DNA from: Agaribacillus aureus
Lineage (GTDB): Bacteria; Bacteroidota; Bacteroidia; Cytophagales; Cyclobacteriaceae
NCBI GenBank assembly: GCA_030442055.1
Contig: JAUJEB010000015.1
Coordinates: 90,200 to 154,199 of the forward strand
Direction: 5' to 3'
DNA: 64,000 nucleotides
The position numbers and the translations under genes were made by a program. Below, in pieces: positions 26,992 to 36,423 of this stretch (position 1 is the stretch's first letter; the number at the start of each line of letters is the position of its first letter). Under the pieces are notes generated by a model that did no database searches, had not been told where the DNA came from, and saw only the letters and a list, made by a program, of their open reading frames with translations.

Positions 26992-29124
26992 TCAGTACGC
27001 AACTTCATCAGCGGTGTCGTTTTGAAGATATAATTGCCAGCGATCATCTTTGTTTTCACCACCATTGGCTGCTAGCAACTTAATAATCATTAGAAAGTTT
27101 TCATATTGCTTCCCTAATTCAGGATTTTTATTTGGATTTTCCAGATTGTGCAAGGCGATGGTCAGGGGGGTAAACAAGGCGTAATTACCTGCCTGATACT
27201 TTGGGTCGATGTATGGGTTGACATTGATATTTGGCTGGGCCAACAACTGTCGGACTAACTCCACATATCCACCCGAAGCGGCAAGATATAAAGGGGTCTC
27301 CCCGATAATATCGATTTGATTGACGTCTACATCGTCCTTCAACAAAATTTCCCGGACTTTTTCCATATCACCAGTGCTGACCGCATTTAAGAGTGCCTTA
27401 CCATTGATAACCTCCATCTGGCCGGCCTTGGCAGCTTTGGTATACCATTCAAATGCCATAGCCACATCCCGGTTGATACCAAGACCGGCATTATATAACT
27501 TTCCGAGGTTATACATGGCATCAGCGTTACCAGCCTCAGCGGCTTTCGTGTACCAATCCAAGGCTTTAAGATAATCCGAATAGACGCCCTCACTAGTGTC
27601 ATATAACATGCCAATATTGTTCATAGCCGCAGTGTTACCGGCCTCAGCGGCTTTGGTATACCATTCCAATGATTTTTGAAAGTCTTGCTTAACGCCCAGG
27701 CCATGCTCATAAAGTTGTCCGAGGCCATTCATCCCTGCAGCATTATTTCTATTTGCAGCTTTGGAGAACCACTCAAACGCCCGCTCAAAGTCGGGGGCAG
27801 TACCCAGGCTATCCCGGTAGAGTTGGGCTAATCTATTCATAGCATCGACGTTTCCAGTCTTGGCGGAGGTCTGAAACAATACAAAGGCCTCATCGTATTC
27901 ACCCAACTCAAATTTTAATTGGCCCAGTTTTAATTGATCATTGCCGAACTTAGTAAAACGACTGTCAAGCAAAATAGTACCGGAGATCAACAACACCAGT
28001 ACTAATATCGAATAAAACCAAACCGGTTTCCTTTTTCGAAAAGCAGTTATCTGATTTAAAAAACGGCTAAAATAATTCGTGGACACCGGAACGTCTACAC
28101 GCTGAGACTCTTCTAACTTGTCTGTTAGCACTTTCTTCAGCTCTTGGTGGCGTTCCTTAATATCTTGGGCCGATTCCATTGAACTTGCCATTTCCCAATC
28201 CAGCCTGGTAGTTAATAAACGGGTTAAAACGTCATAGGCATACCCGATGCTGGTGGGGTCTTTTGTGCCTTCTTCCAGGACCGGGAGCCGCTCCCCAAAA
28301 CTCCAATAAGGAATATAGGGGATACGCAAAACATCCAATATGTCTTTAGGTTTGGCTTTTCTATAAAGCCAATCATTGTAAAATATCTCAAATTTTTCAG
28401 CAATAATTTTTCGCCATTTATAGGCAGATTCATATTCCGTTCGGCTTTCGTCGCGGGATGGGACAGGAACAGCTACCAGCCGGTTTCGTTGAAAGGGCAA
28501 TTTTTGATGGGCGCCGATGGCGGCAGAAATTATCTGGTGGCAACCCTCAATGCTCGCCTCGTTGGTCGTAAAAAAGAAAACCAACACATCGGGCAGGTGG
28601 ATGGTACAGATACCGCCAATGTCAGTAATGCCTGTGCGACTATCTATCAATACAAAATCATAGGTGCTTCTCCACTGATTTCGAACAGCTTCCAGGTAAT
28701 TCCCAAAATCTGTTGAATCAAATAAATCGTTCCAGTCTAAGGCCTGCAATTTGCTAATATAATCTTCGGTATTCTTGCCGGCGGAAAGTATGGAAAGCCG
28801 GTCTTTTTTACCATTGATACTAACATCCAACAGGCAGTCTCGCCAGGTAAATGAGGGCGCTCCCCCATTCGTTCCGGAATAGTGGGATTTATAGTGATAG
28901 ATCAGATCGACGATTCCTGATTTCTCATCGATGGCATCCAGTAAATAAGACGATTTTCCGTTGTCCAGATATTTATCAATACCTGGCGCTTCAAGATCAA
29001 AATCGACCACCAGTACCTTATATCCCGCTTTGGCCATTAAAGCGGCTACATTGGCAAGCGCCATAGACCGGCCTACCCCTCCCTTATAGGAATAAAAGGT
29101 GTATATTAACCCCGGCCTTTTCAT
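26992..29124 (-). CDS. KGGVGR-type ParA/MinD-like ATPase fused to a membrane segment, Sel1 repeats and ankyrin repeats
   Basis: A 710-residue protein. Residues 5-310 form a SIMIBI-class ATPase: deviant Walker A KGGVGRS (14-20), VLVVDFDLEAPGID (37-50) and Walker B FVLIDSRTG (157-165). A membrane segment lies at about 368-387 (VWFYSILVLVLLISGTILLD). Four to five Sel1-like repeats follow (about 400-572; AMNNIGMLYD, LEWYTKAAEAGN), then at least two ankyrin-like units (about 576-645; GETPLYLAASGGYVELVRQL). Its start overlaps the stop of the TIR gene by four bases (ATGA), so they are translationally coupled. KGGVGR ATPases beside TIR effectors are known from predicted conflict systems. It may be the regulatory or sensing hub, with the repeats as protein-binding surfaces. 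Confidence 0.85.
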   Translation of the reverse strand: MKRPGLIYTFYSYKGGVGRSMALANVAALMAKAGYKVLVVDFDLEAPGIDKYLDNGKSSYLLDAIDEKSGIVDLIYHYKSHYSGTNGGAPSFTWRDCLLDVSINGKKDRLSILSAGKNTEDYISKLQALDWNDLFDSTDFGNYLEAVRNQWRSTYDFVLIDSRTGITDIGGICTIHLPDVLVFFFTTNEASIEGCHQIISAAIGAHQKLPFQRNRLVAVPVPSRDESRTEYESAYKWRKIIAEKFEIFYNDWLYRKAKPKDILDVLRIPYIPYWSFGERLPVLEEGTKDPTSIGYAYDVLTRLLTTRLDWEMASSMESAQDIKERHQELKKVLTDKLEESQRVDVPVSTNYFSRFLNQITAFRKRKPVWFYSILVLVLLISGTILLDSRFTKFGNDQLKLGQLKFELGEYDEAFVLFQTSAKTGNVDAMNRLAQLYRDSLGTAPDFERAFEWFSKAANRNNAAGMNGLGQLYEHGLGVKQDFQKSLEWYTKAAEAGNTAAMNNIGMLYDTSEGVYSDYLKALDWYTKAAEAGNADAMYNLGKLYNAGLGINRDVAMAFEWYTKAAKAGQMEVINGKALLNAVSTGDMEKVREILLKDDVDVNQIDIIGETPLYLAASGGYVELVRQLLAQPNINVNPYIDPKYQAGNYALFTPLTIALHNLENPNKNPELGKQYENFLMIIKLLAANGGENKDDRWQLYLQNDTADEVAY

Positions 29125-29714
29125 GTGAAGTTTTGCAATTTAACTTTCGGTTGGACCTTTGATGATTCCGGTAACGGCGCAAGTTTAAAATCTGAAAATT
29201 GGGGAGGATTTCGAATACTCTTTGCCAGTAGTTTGCTAAACACTTTAACTTCATCTTCAAGTTGCAACGCTTTTGGTCCTTTCCAAAAGTATTCTTCGTT
29301 CGAGAATAACGCAACGTAATCTTTCCATTCCCTGCTCTTGGCCTTTTCCGGAAAGTTATCACCATCGAATACCTTTACAGGAAACAGTACTTTTGATCCA
29401 ATAACCTCTTGTGCCCTTAATTCAAAACTTTGCCATTCAGCGCAACACCACTTGGAATTAAAATAAGGGGGATTCCAGATAGCCACCATCACCTTGGCAG
29501 TCTTTAACCCGTTTTTAAGTTCATCACGCCAAATTTGGCCGGTCTCTATAGCTTCATCAAAAAATATTTTAGGTTCATAGCCAAGCTCCAGATGTAGCCA
29601 ATAGGCGATTCTCGATTTAAATGTTCTGATCCATCTTAGTCCATATTCCTTTTCTTCAGGTATATTGACCCGCCTATAGCTAAAAAATAGATCGTAAACA
29701 TAGTTATCCATCAT
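29121..29714 (-). CDS. TIR-domain protein
   Basis: A 197-residue protein that is mostly one TIR domain: box 1 YDLFFSYRR (7-15), GYEPKIFFDE (45-54) and the helix motif NSKWCCAEWQSFE. The glutamate in WCCAE (residue 93) aligns with the catalytic Glu of NAD-cleaving TIR domains. A second ATG three bases after the first is an equal start. The gene is coupled to the KGGVGR ATPase by a four-base overlap and is about 115 bases downstream of the TIR-Sel1 gene. In immune systems such proteins degrade NAD or make a nucleotide signal once a sensor is triggered. Confidence 0.88.
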   Translation of the reverse strand: MMDNYVYDLFFSYRRVNIPEEKEYGLRWIRTFKSRIAYWLHLELGYEPKIFFDEAIETGQIWRDELKNGLKTAKVMVAIWNPPYFNSKWCCAEWQSFELRAQEVIGSKVLFPVKVFDGDNFPEKAKSREWKDYVALFSNEEYFWKGPKALQLEDEVKVFSKLLAKSIRNPPQFSDFKLAPLPESSKVQPKVKLQNFT

Positions 29715-29829
29715 TCGGGATATTTAATTTCCTATAGCTTTTAACCTGGCATTTGTCTAAAAAATGATTTTAATTAATAAAATAAGGCAAATATTTTTAA
29801 ATCGAAAGTGTTTTCAACGTTAAACTTGC

Positions 29830-31158
29830 TTAACTGCTCAACCTTTCTAAGGCTTTTTTTGCCTGCTCATTACCAAGATCTGCGGCTTTTTGGTACCATT
29901 CCATAGCTTTGTCATAGTCTTTATCAACCGCTTTACCATATTCGTAAAAATTGCCAATGTTATGCATAGCCCAATCATCTCCTCCTTCAGCTGCTTTTTG
30001 GTACCATTCCAAAGCCAGGTTGAGATCTTTTTTTACACCCTGCCCGTTTTCATAAAGCAGCCCAATCCCATTTGTACCAGCAGCATTTCCGGCATCTGCG
30101 GCTTTTTGGTACCATTTCATAGCTTTATCATAGTCTTTATCGACCGCATAACCATGTTGGTAATAATAGCCAATATTATGCATAGCCCAACCGTCCCCAC
30201 GATTAGCCGCTTTTTGATACCAGTTTAAGGCCTTTTGGTAGTTTTGGTCCACACCATGACCATATTCGTACAGAACACCAATACCAGTCATGCCAGCGAT
30301 ATTTCCAGCCTCTACGGCTTTTTGAAACCATTCCATGGCTTTGTGATAGTCTTTATTGACCGCATAACCGTTCTGGTAATAATAGCCAATATTATACATA
30401 GCCCAATCGTTTGCGCCTTCAGCCGCTTTTTGATACCAGGTTAAGGCCTTTTGATAGTCTTGAGGCACTCCATAACCACGGCTGTACATCACCCCAATAT
30501 AGGTCATAGCACGGCTATGTCCAGTCTTAGCCGCTTCCATAAACAATTCCAATGCCTCATTGTACTCTTCAGCCTCATACTTTCTCCGTCCCTTTTCGTA
30601 AATGTTTTTCACATCGACCAGGTGCTTCTGCTTAATTTTAGGGGCTGATTTTTCTTTTTCCCCAATTTTGCTTTTTTCCTGTGCTTTGGTCAATTGCCTT
30701 TCCAATCCCTTAACCAAACGATCCATATCACGATGAAAATCCGGATTGGGGCGGACAGGCTGGCCATGGCGATAGATCAGTTTTTTGAGTGTTGCCGGCA
30801 ACTCGGTTTCCGAAGGCATCCCGGCACCTTGTACCAGCAAGGGAATGATTGGAATATTGCGTTTTAAGGCCGATTCAATTTCAATCCTCACATAGTCATT
30901 TTGGACCTGTAAACGAACTTTGCCTTGCTCATTCTTGATTTGGGTCCAATTTTTCCCGATCACCGCCAGCAATATCTGACATTGCCCCACCTGCCGGTCA
31001 ATGTATTCCTTAAAATCCACTCCCAAAGGAATGGAATCCACATCGGTAAAGATGGCTTCAGGGCCAAAATGTTGGCTCAGCCGGTCGTGAATGCGACCCG
31101 TGACGTCCGCGCTATCCTCCCGCCGGTAGGAAATGAATATATGGTTGGACCGATCCAT
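29830..31158 (-). CDS. TIR-Sel1 repeat fusion protein
   Basis: A 442-residue protein. The N-terminal TIR domain (1-145) starts HIFISYRREDSADVTGRIHD and has QNDYVRIEIESAL, whose Glu93 is the likely NADase residue. After a lysine-rich linker come six 36-residue Sel1 repeats (about 205-425). They alternate between two forms, AMHNIGYYYQxGxAV and GIGVLYExGxGV, so the true unit is a 72-residue pair, which points to recent internal duplication. Sel1 arrays bind other proteins. The KGGVGR ATPase in the same cluster also carries Sel1 repeats, so the two could stack or share a ligand. Confidence 0.88.
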   Translation of the reverse strand: MDRSNHIFISYRREDSADVTGRIHDRLSQHFGPEAIFTDVDSIPLGVDFKEYIDRQVGQCQILLAVIGKNWTQIKNEQGKVRLQVQNDYVRIEIESALKRNIPIIPLLVQGAGMPSETELPATLKKLIYRHGQPVRPNPDFHRDMDRLVKGLERQLTKAQEKSKIGEKEKSAPKIKQKHLVDVKNIYEKGRRKYEAEEYNEALELFMEAAKTGHSRAMTYIGVMYSRGYGVPQDYQKALTWYQKAAEGANDWAMYNIGYYYQNGYAVNKDYHKAMEWFQKAVEAGNIAGMTGIGVLYEYGHGVDQNYQKALNWYQKAANRGDGWAMHNIGYYYQHGYAVDKDYDKAMKWYQKAADAGNAAGTNGIGLLYENGQGVKKDLNLALEWYQKAAEGGDDWAMHNIGNFYEYGKAVDKDYDKAMEWYQKAADLGNEQAKKALERLSS

Positions 31159-31229
31159 CGCTAAACTGGCTATAATTGAACCTTTAATTTAATAAATTTT
31201 CTGAAAATTTGGTTAGATAATTTCCATCA

Positions 31230-31886
31230 TCACGATCCATTGATGATTTTCTTCAATTCTTCAGCGTAGTCGATTAAAACCTGGTTTACTTCAGTCATAG
31301 AGCTAATCAACTGATCATAATCGGGGTACTCCTCCTGGATGGCTTGAGGGGTCTTCCCTATGTTCTCTGTTTTATCTATTTCTTCCTGGTACCATTTTCT
31401 GAATTTTGCCTGGTACTCGGTAAGATGAGGCCTTAAACCTTTGTTGAGTATATCTGACAAAAGTCCTATTAAAGACGCTGATGACGTGTTTTTCCACAAC
31501 AATTCTCCCGAGATCTTTTTGAGTTCTTCCCGGGTAGTTTGAAATAAGGCATACCAGGAATTATAAATTTCAACAATGACATCCCTTTGTTGGTCTATTT
31601 TTATGGCCGCCTTTCTGGTAATCAGCTCAATATAAATTTTATGCGCAATTTCAACATGCTGATAGTTGCGCGTAATTTGATATTCGATGGCCGCCCCTCC
31701 TAGCTCATAGGTAAGCTTTACAGGGATGATATCTTCTGTCACGTGGCCTTTCCTGTATTTTTTTATCAACCATCGGACCAATAGATAACCCGCCGCAATA
31801 ATGACGATGATCCAGGTGTTCAAGACAAAAGAAAAGGTCCATTGGTCTTCATCAAAAAGAACTTCTATAATCTTTATGTCATTCAT
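31230..31886 (-). CDS. Hypothetical single-pass membrane protein in the TIR cluster
   Basis: The ATG at 31886 gives 218 residues; a TTG 12 codons upstream is possible. One membrane segment at about 20-40 (LNTWIIVIIAAGYLLVRWLI) is followed by a basic patch and a mostly helical cytoplasmic part of about 170 residues (QTTREELKKISGELLWKN). I do not recognise the family. It lies 71 bases upstream of the TIR-Sel1 gene, in the same direction. A membrane protein beside TIR effectors could be a sensor or a membrane-damaging partner; the sequence alone does not decide. Confidence 0.65.
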   Translation of the reverse strand: MNDIKIIEVLFDEDQWTFSFVLNTWIIVIIAAGYLLVRWLIKKYRKGHVTEDIIPVKLTYELGGAAIEYQITRNYQHVEIAHKIYIELITRKAAIKIDQQRDVIVEIYNSWYALFQTTREELKKISGELLWKNTSSASLIGLLSDILNKGLRPHLTEYQAKFRKWYQEEIDKTENIGKTPQAIQEEYPDYDQLISSMTEVNQVLIDYAEELKKIINGS

Positions 31887-32163
31887 ATCAATGATTTCAT
31901 TTTGCGGGTTTTGCCATAACAATATAATAATCTATTCCCTTTTTAACCAAAAGTACCAGATTGAACATAAGCAATAACTTTTCGCCACATTTCAATCTAC
32001 CATCTTTGAAATCAGCCACTGGTAAAATGAATAAGCCCCAGCGCATTCTGTTTTGTCCTCTACCCCGTTAACTGTCAGCTGCATATCAATATAAAATTGA
32101 TGCGGGTAGTTTCTGGCCGCTATTGCCCTACTTTTTTACAAATCAAATAAACAATCCCGGATT

Positions 32164-34173
32164 TTAAATCCCCTTTGCTCTTTCCGGCAGCACCTCGTTA
32201 AAAAGTCTTGCCATCCATTGCTCCAGCTTTTCTTTCGAAATAGATGGCTGTAAGGCCCTTAAAATCCATTTAATATTGAGGCTATAAACATGTCTTTGGC
32301 CATCTCTCTGAATTAACATGACCGTAAGACGCCGATTGATAATGCCTATATGGCGGGCCTTGGTGTTGGACCAGGCATTTTCAAAAGCGCGAGTGCAGCG
32401 CTGCTTTGAAGTAAATGGTAAATCCTTTTCGTTCCCAAAACGTCTGAACAATTCACCGACAAATTCCACTTTTGTACGGGATCCACCGATTTTTGCCAGG
32501 CAATATAAAACAATCAGCGTATCTTCCGGGAATTGCTGCAAAAACCCTTTGATCATATTGTGATGCCGGGCTTCAATGGCATGTTCAGCTGCATGGGACA
32601 GGGCATCCTGAAGATTCTTACCCAGGTCTTCCCAATGAGGTGCTGGTTTTTGATGACGCAATGTGAATTTTATCCGTGGCCGATTTTTAAAATCTTGAAG
32701 CAAAGCCGCAGTACGATTTTGATCGCGGGTGATGGCATCCGGAGCAAGAAATTCCATTTTTTCATCGGTCATGGCGGATAAAAATTGTTCTTCGTTATAA
32801 CCATCTTCCAAAAAATAATTAATCTTTTGACTTAACAGGAAAGCATGCTCTGCCTCTCGCGCCAGCCATTGATAGTTTCCAGCGATCGCACCTGGCTTGG
32901 TGGGGTCTTTGGGCACAATGATAATTGTTCTATCAGCCTGCCAGATTAAGGTTTGTATGGTTTCATAAATATTGGCATCCGGGTGTAAATTTTCGACAGT
33001 CAGAATTTCAATCTCATTGGTGTAATGTTCGGCAAAGTAGTGTTCAAATTGCTTTTTCAAGTGTTCCGATGCGGAAACACCATGGTTATAGGAAATAAAA
33101 ATACGCCCTTTTATGCTTGGGATCTTATTGTGATTCAGGTTGAGTAGAAATATGGCGAACTCCACGATGCATTCCATCCATACGCTTTCAGGCCTTAAAT
33201 TTTTTAACTTATCCAATTCGTTATTATGGTAATATTTTCTGGCATGACGTAACAGTTCAATATCTCCATAATTATCTACAAGTTCTTTAGCAGCACCCGC
33301 TCCGTTTAGCTTATCATAATTTTTGTAACTCTCTTCAATTTTGTCCAGATAATCCTTACTTCTGGATTCCAGTCCAAGGTGTTTATACAGTTCGTTGAGA
33401 AAATAAAGGGTTGTGAGCCGGAAGTATTGGGCCAGGTAGATGTCAGTTTCACTTTGTTCATACAGATGGCAACGCACTTTTTGAGCCTGGTCAAATCCAT
33501 TATGCTTGTTGGATTTCCAACTGCTCCATTCATTGTGATGTGGGATCACTTTCCTTAGCTTGCTTTGAATTGATTTACCGATAAAGTCTTCAGCCAATTT
33601 GGCCCATTCAAAAGCCTCAGGTAGACTGGCCTGGCGGCAGATGGCCCTGAAAATTTGGGCCACGTCTTCGAAATAGCGTTGCATTACTATCCCAAATGTA
33701 CCTGTAAGACTTTCAAGCAAGTACTGGTCCGCAGGAAACATGCCGCGGTATTGATCACCATTTTTGTTTATTCTGTTATGGTATAATACGACTTCCGCTT
33801 CCGTTGTTTCACCATGCAGTTCAACCTGATAGCTAATGCCGGTATAAAGCACAGGGACGGGTCCAAAATGATGAACCGCCACACCTAATTTAGGGAAACG
33901 GTCTGGTTTGCTTCTGATGAGACTAACCAGGTATTTGTCTAGATAAAAATTTCCAGCAATCTGGTCTTCGCTAAATTTAACCAGTTCATTCCAGTTGGTC
34001 CTTAACGCATTAGATAAGAAATCGGGGTGAAATGGGGCGAGTAAGAGGCTTCTCTTTGTCGAAGGTTTAGGGTCTAGTGCATAGGTTAGTAGTGACTTAA
34101 GCGTTCCACTTTTTTGTGGAATAAGTATTTTGCGGCGATAATACTCCGCGGGGTAGTCTAATGACAATGACAT
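32164..34173 (-). CDS. Large unknown protein with an internal TIR-like domain, first gene of the TIR cluster
   Basis: From the ATG at 34173 (MSLSLDYPAEYY) it has 669 residues; an ATG 14 codons upstream is possible. The N-terminal ~350 residues are unrecognised and mostly helical. About 355-450 looks TIR-like: GRIFISYNHGVSASEHLKKQ, then a helix containing NYQWLAREAEHAFLL, where the Glu could be the active-site residue. The last ~120 residues (TLIVLYCLAKIGGSRTKVEF) resemble a winged-helix-type or trypco-like module, not assigned. It is separated from the next gene by about 280 bases. It may be the recognition component; the TIR-like call is tentative. Confidence 0.6.
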   Translation of the reverse strand: MSLSLDYPAEYYRRKILIPQKSGTLKSLLTYALDPKPSTKRSLLLAPFHPDFLSNALRTNWNELVKFSEDQIAGNFYLDKYLVSLIRSKPDRFPKLGVAVHHFGPVPVLYTGISYQVELHGETTEAEVVLYHNRINKNGDQYRGMFPADQYLLESLTGTFGIVMQRYFEDVAQIFRAICRQASLPEAFEWAKLAEDFIGKSIQSKLRKVIPHHNEWSSWKSNKHNGFDQAQKVRCHLYEQSETDIYLAQYFRLTTLYFLNELYKHLGLESRSKDYLDKIEESYKNYDKLNGAGAAKELVDNYGDIELLRHARKYYHNNELDKLKNLRPESVWMECIVEFAIFLLNLNHNKIPSIKGRIFISYNHGVSASEHLKKQFEHYFAEHYTNEIEILTVENLHPDANIYETIQTLIWQADRTIIIVPKDPTKPGAIAGNYQWLAREAEHAFLLSQKINYFLEDGYNEEQFLSAMTDEKMEFLAPDAITRDQNRTAALLQDFKNRPRIKFTLRHQKPAPHWEDLGKNLQDALSHAAEHAIEARHHNMIKGFLQQFPEDTLIVLYCLAKIGGSRTKVEFVGELFRRFGNEKDLPFTSKQRCTRAFENAWSNTKARHIGIINRRLTVMLIQRDGQRHVYSLNIKWILRALQPSISKEKLEQWMARLFNEVLPERAKGI

Positions 34174-34215
34174 AAGCGCAACCTTTTTTAGGTCTAACAA
34201 AATTTTTAAAAACAC

Positions 34216-35549
34216 TTTTTTTAGTGTATAATTGGTAGAGCGGGTCTTTTTTCCCTAATAGCTGGACCAATTTTTTATATACTTAAAAGATATCAATTTT
34301 CTTTAACTTTTGTTGATTATTGCTGTTATGACATTATTATTAAATTGTTAATAGCCGAAGGATTTAATCTGACAAAGAATCTTTCATTTATAGCATATCA
34401 CCTAACTTGCGGAAGTTTTGTCATGAGTTTCAAGCGGAAAATAAGACTTAGATGTGGCAGACCTGTGTTCAGATGATGTTGGATATACTTGTTCGAAATA
34501 ATCGAAATTCAGCATCATTTTCCCTTACTTGAGAGCGCTGGTTTTAAGGCTTATGTTTTTCACTCCCTGGTTATCTTCAGCCACTTTTCCCCGGAGTTCC
34601 ACATCCAATAGATTTATCTTATTTCTTCTACGTAAGACTGGCTTAATATTTTGAGTAATCCTTTCCTATCTAAAACAGAACTTTAAAGGTTAGACAAAAT
34701 TAACCGGCCATTAAAATTATGATATGTATGAAAAATATGCCAGGTGAATTTCCTCATTTCATTTACCGAGACCACTATTGTGACAATTTCCAGACATCTA
34801 TCAAAACAATTTATAATATCCCCTAGCTCTCCCCATATGGCGTCATCCGGGCACTGCCGCAGCCCTGAGTGCCAGCTATGGAACTGGTTTAGATTTTCAA
34901 CTTTAGTTATCCAAAACCAAGTTGCAAACTTGCCACATTTTTAAGCTTCAGTGACAAACTAAAGCTAGTGGGGGCAGCTATCTCTTGGTGATGAACCATC
35001 TGGCCTAACCTAACCTACCAACCACGTCATCGCGAACAATGCGTTGGCCGGTGGTGGGTGGGTTGTGAGGCGATCCCCTGGCGTAAGACTACTGATCCTT
35101 GCTATCCCACCATGCCCCTGGTACGTATAATCACAGAACAGCATTACGAGCCAGGGGATTGCTTCTTCACTCGCACACTCGCTCATCGCAATGACGCAAA
35201 GGGGATGGATAGAGGTGTGGTAAATAATCATATGAAGCCAAACACAGTCCTACTCGGTCCATAGTTCACTTTAAACTGTGGATAGATCAACCAAAATCGC
35301 TATAAGTATATAATTTCCTCCAATTAGATGATTGAAACAAGCTTAATTTTTTAAAACGAGCATACTCATTAAGGTGATTCATAATTAGGATATATATTCC
35401 CAATATTTGAATCTAAAATCTGCTTAAATACTATTCAAAAGTGCATATTCTTGTCTAAAACCATCAGGTGATATATATAAAGAGAATCAACACTTTTATA
35501 TTGAGTTTTTTTTGTTAACTTAGCTAGCAATTCAGCCAAAGACCACAAA
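34216..35549. other. Intergenic region with one palindromic repeat
   Basis: About 1.3 kb without a supported gene. The left half should hold the promoter of the TIR cluster. The right half has the inverted-end repeat at 35025-35196. Short frames overlapping that repeat reflect its sequence, not genes. Confidence 0.5.
35025..35196. repeat. Inverted-end repeat element (CGTCAT...ATGACG), single copy
   Basis: The ends CGTCATCGCGA and TCGCAATGACG are near-perfect inverted repeats bounding 172 bases. The inside contains GCGATCCCCTGGCG opposite CCAGGGGATTGC, so the element can fold into a long hairpin. Related copies are at 47510-48240, 54495-54927 and 55367-55567. It carries no gene. Confidence 0.75.
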
Positions 35550-35831
35550 ATGCTGGAAATTAGGGATAGATTGAACAAAATTGCATCAAATTTAACTTTA
35601 CAGGAAAAAGGACTGTTCAATCTTGAAAACATCCGATTTCGGAATGGCCTTGCTGATCCAAATAAAAGTTTTTTTCTCGTTAGCCAAGAGAATGCGATAT
35701 CTCGACGAATTGACCCTAATTATAGAAATTTATTTACCATCCTTTTAGCGACTCTCCTGATAATAATACCAATTATTCTTGAAATAATAGTATTATTTGT
35801 TATCTTTGACACTATAAGATTTATTAAATAA
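35550..35831 (+). CDS. Small membrane protein of unknown function, 93 aa
   Basis: A 93-residue protein with a soluble N-terminus of about 60 residues (MLEIRDRLNKIASNLTLQEK) and one or two C-terminal hydrophobic segments (LFTILLATLLIIIPIILEII). I do not recognise it. It is 10 bases before the DsbD-alpha-like gene in the same direction, so the two form an operon at the left edge of locus 2. It is AT-rich, like the rest of the locus. Confidence 0.55.
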   Translation: MLEIRDRLNKIASNLTLQEKGLFNLENIRFRNGLADPNKSFFLVSQENAISRRIDPNYRNLFTILLATLLIIIPIILEIIVLFVIFDTIRFIK

Positions 35832-35841
35832 ACATTCATTT

Positions 35842-36423
35842 ATGCATTTTATAAACAACAGCCCAATGTTTGGCGCCTTCATAATAGTTATTCAATATCT
35901 ATTGAGTTTTGGTGTCGGTGCTCAAATTATTCAGCAGCCTGAATCTAATCCTCATGCCAAATGGACTTACACAGTTTCAAAAATCGATGATAAGACGGCA
36001 AAAGTACAGATTAACCTAGCCGTGGAACCCTCTTGGCATGTTTATTCTTCAGACCAGGACCCGGATGTCGGGCCAAAACCTACGTCCATAGAATTCGTGC
36101 CAAATGATAGCTTTCAATTGAAAGGAACGCTGGAGGCTAGTGGCTATTCTCAAAAATATGACCCATTTTGGCCTGGGGAGGTAAAATATTTTGAAAAAAG
36201 CGGCAAATTTGTTCAAGAGATAAAAATTCTTTCCGAAAATCCGAAAATCGAATGCAAGATCAGTTATAGTGTCTGTTCAGATGCCAATGGTCTTTGCTTT
36301 TTTCCGGAAGAAAGTTACGACCTTTCTCCCTACTTTAGGCAATTGACAGATCAACGCCCAGCAGCAGGTCAAAATTATGGGCAGTCTGGAGGTCCTTCTC
36401 CTGGTAATGACGGAGGAAATTAA
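35842..36423 (+). CDS. DsbD-alpha-like periplasmic thiol-disulfide domain protein
   Basis: A 193-residue protein. A signal segment (about 9-27) precedes a domain like the N-terminal immunoglobulin-fold domain of the disulfide interchange protein DsbD: WTYTVSKIDDKTAKVQINLA, and the active site SYSVCSDANGLCFFPEESY with Cys145 and Cys152 (DsbD has a comparable CxxxxxC pair). The membrane and thioredoxin domains of DsbD are absent, and the tail is glycine- and proline-rich. It could take electrons from a membrane partner, plausibly the MauE/DoxX protein 950 bases away, and pass them to envelope proteins. It belongs to locus 2 with MauE, TlpA and the four-cysteine small protein. Confidence 0.75.
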   Translation: MHFINNSPMFGAFIIVIQYLLSFGVGAQIIQQPESNPHAKWTYTVSKIDDKTAKVQINLAVEPSWHVYSSDQDPDVGPKPTSIEFVPNDSFQLKGTLEASGYSQKYDPFWPGEVKYFEKSGKFVQEIKILSENPKIECKISYSVCSDANGLCFFPEESYDLSPYFRQLTDQRPAAGQNYGQSGGPSPGNDGGN

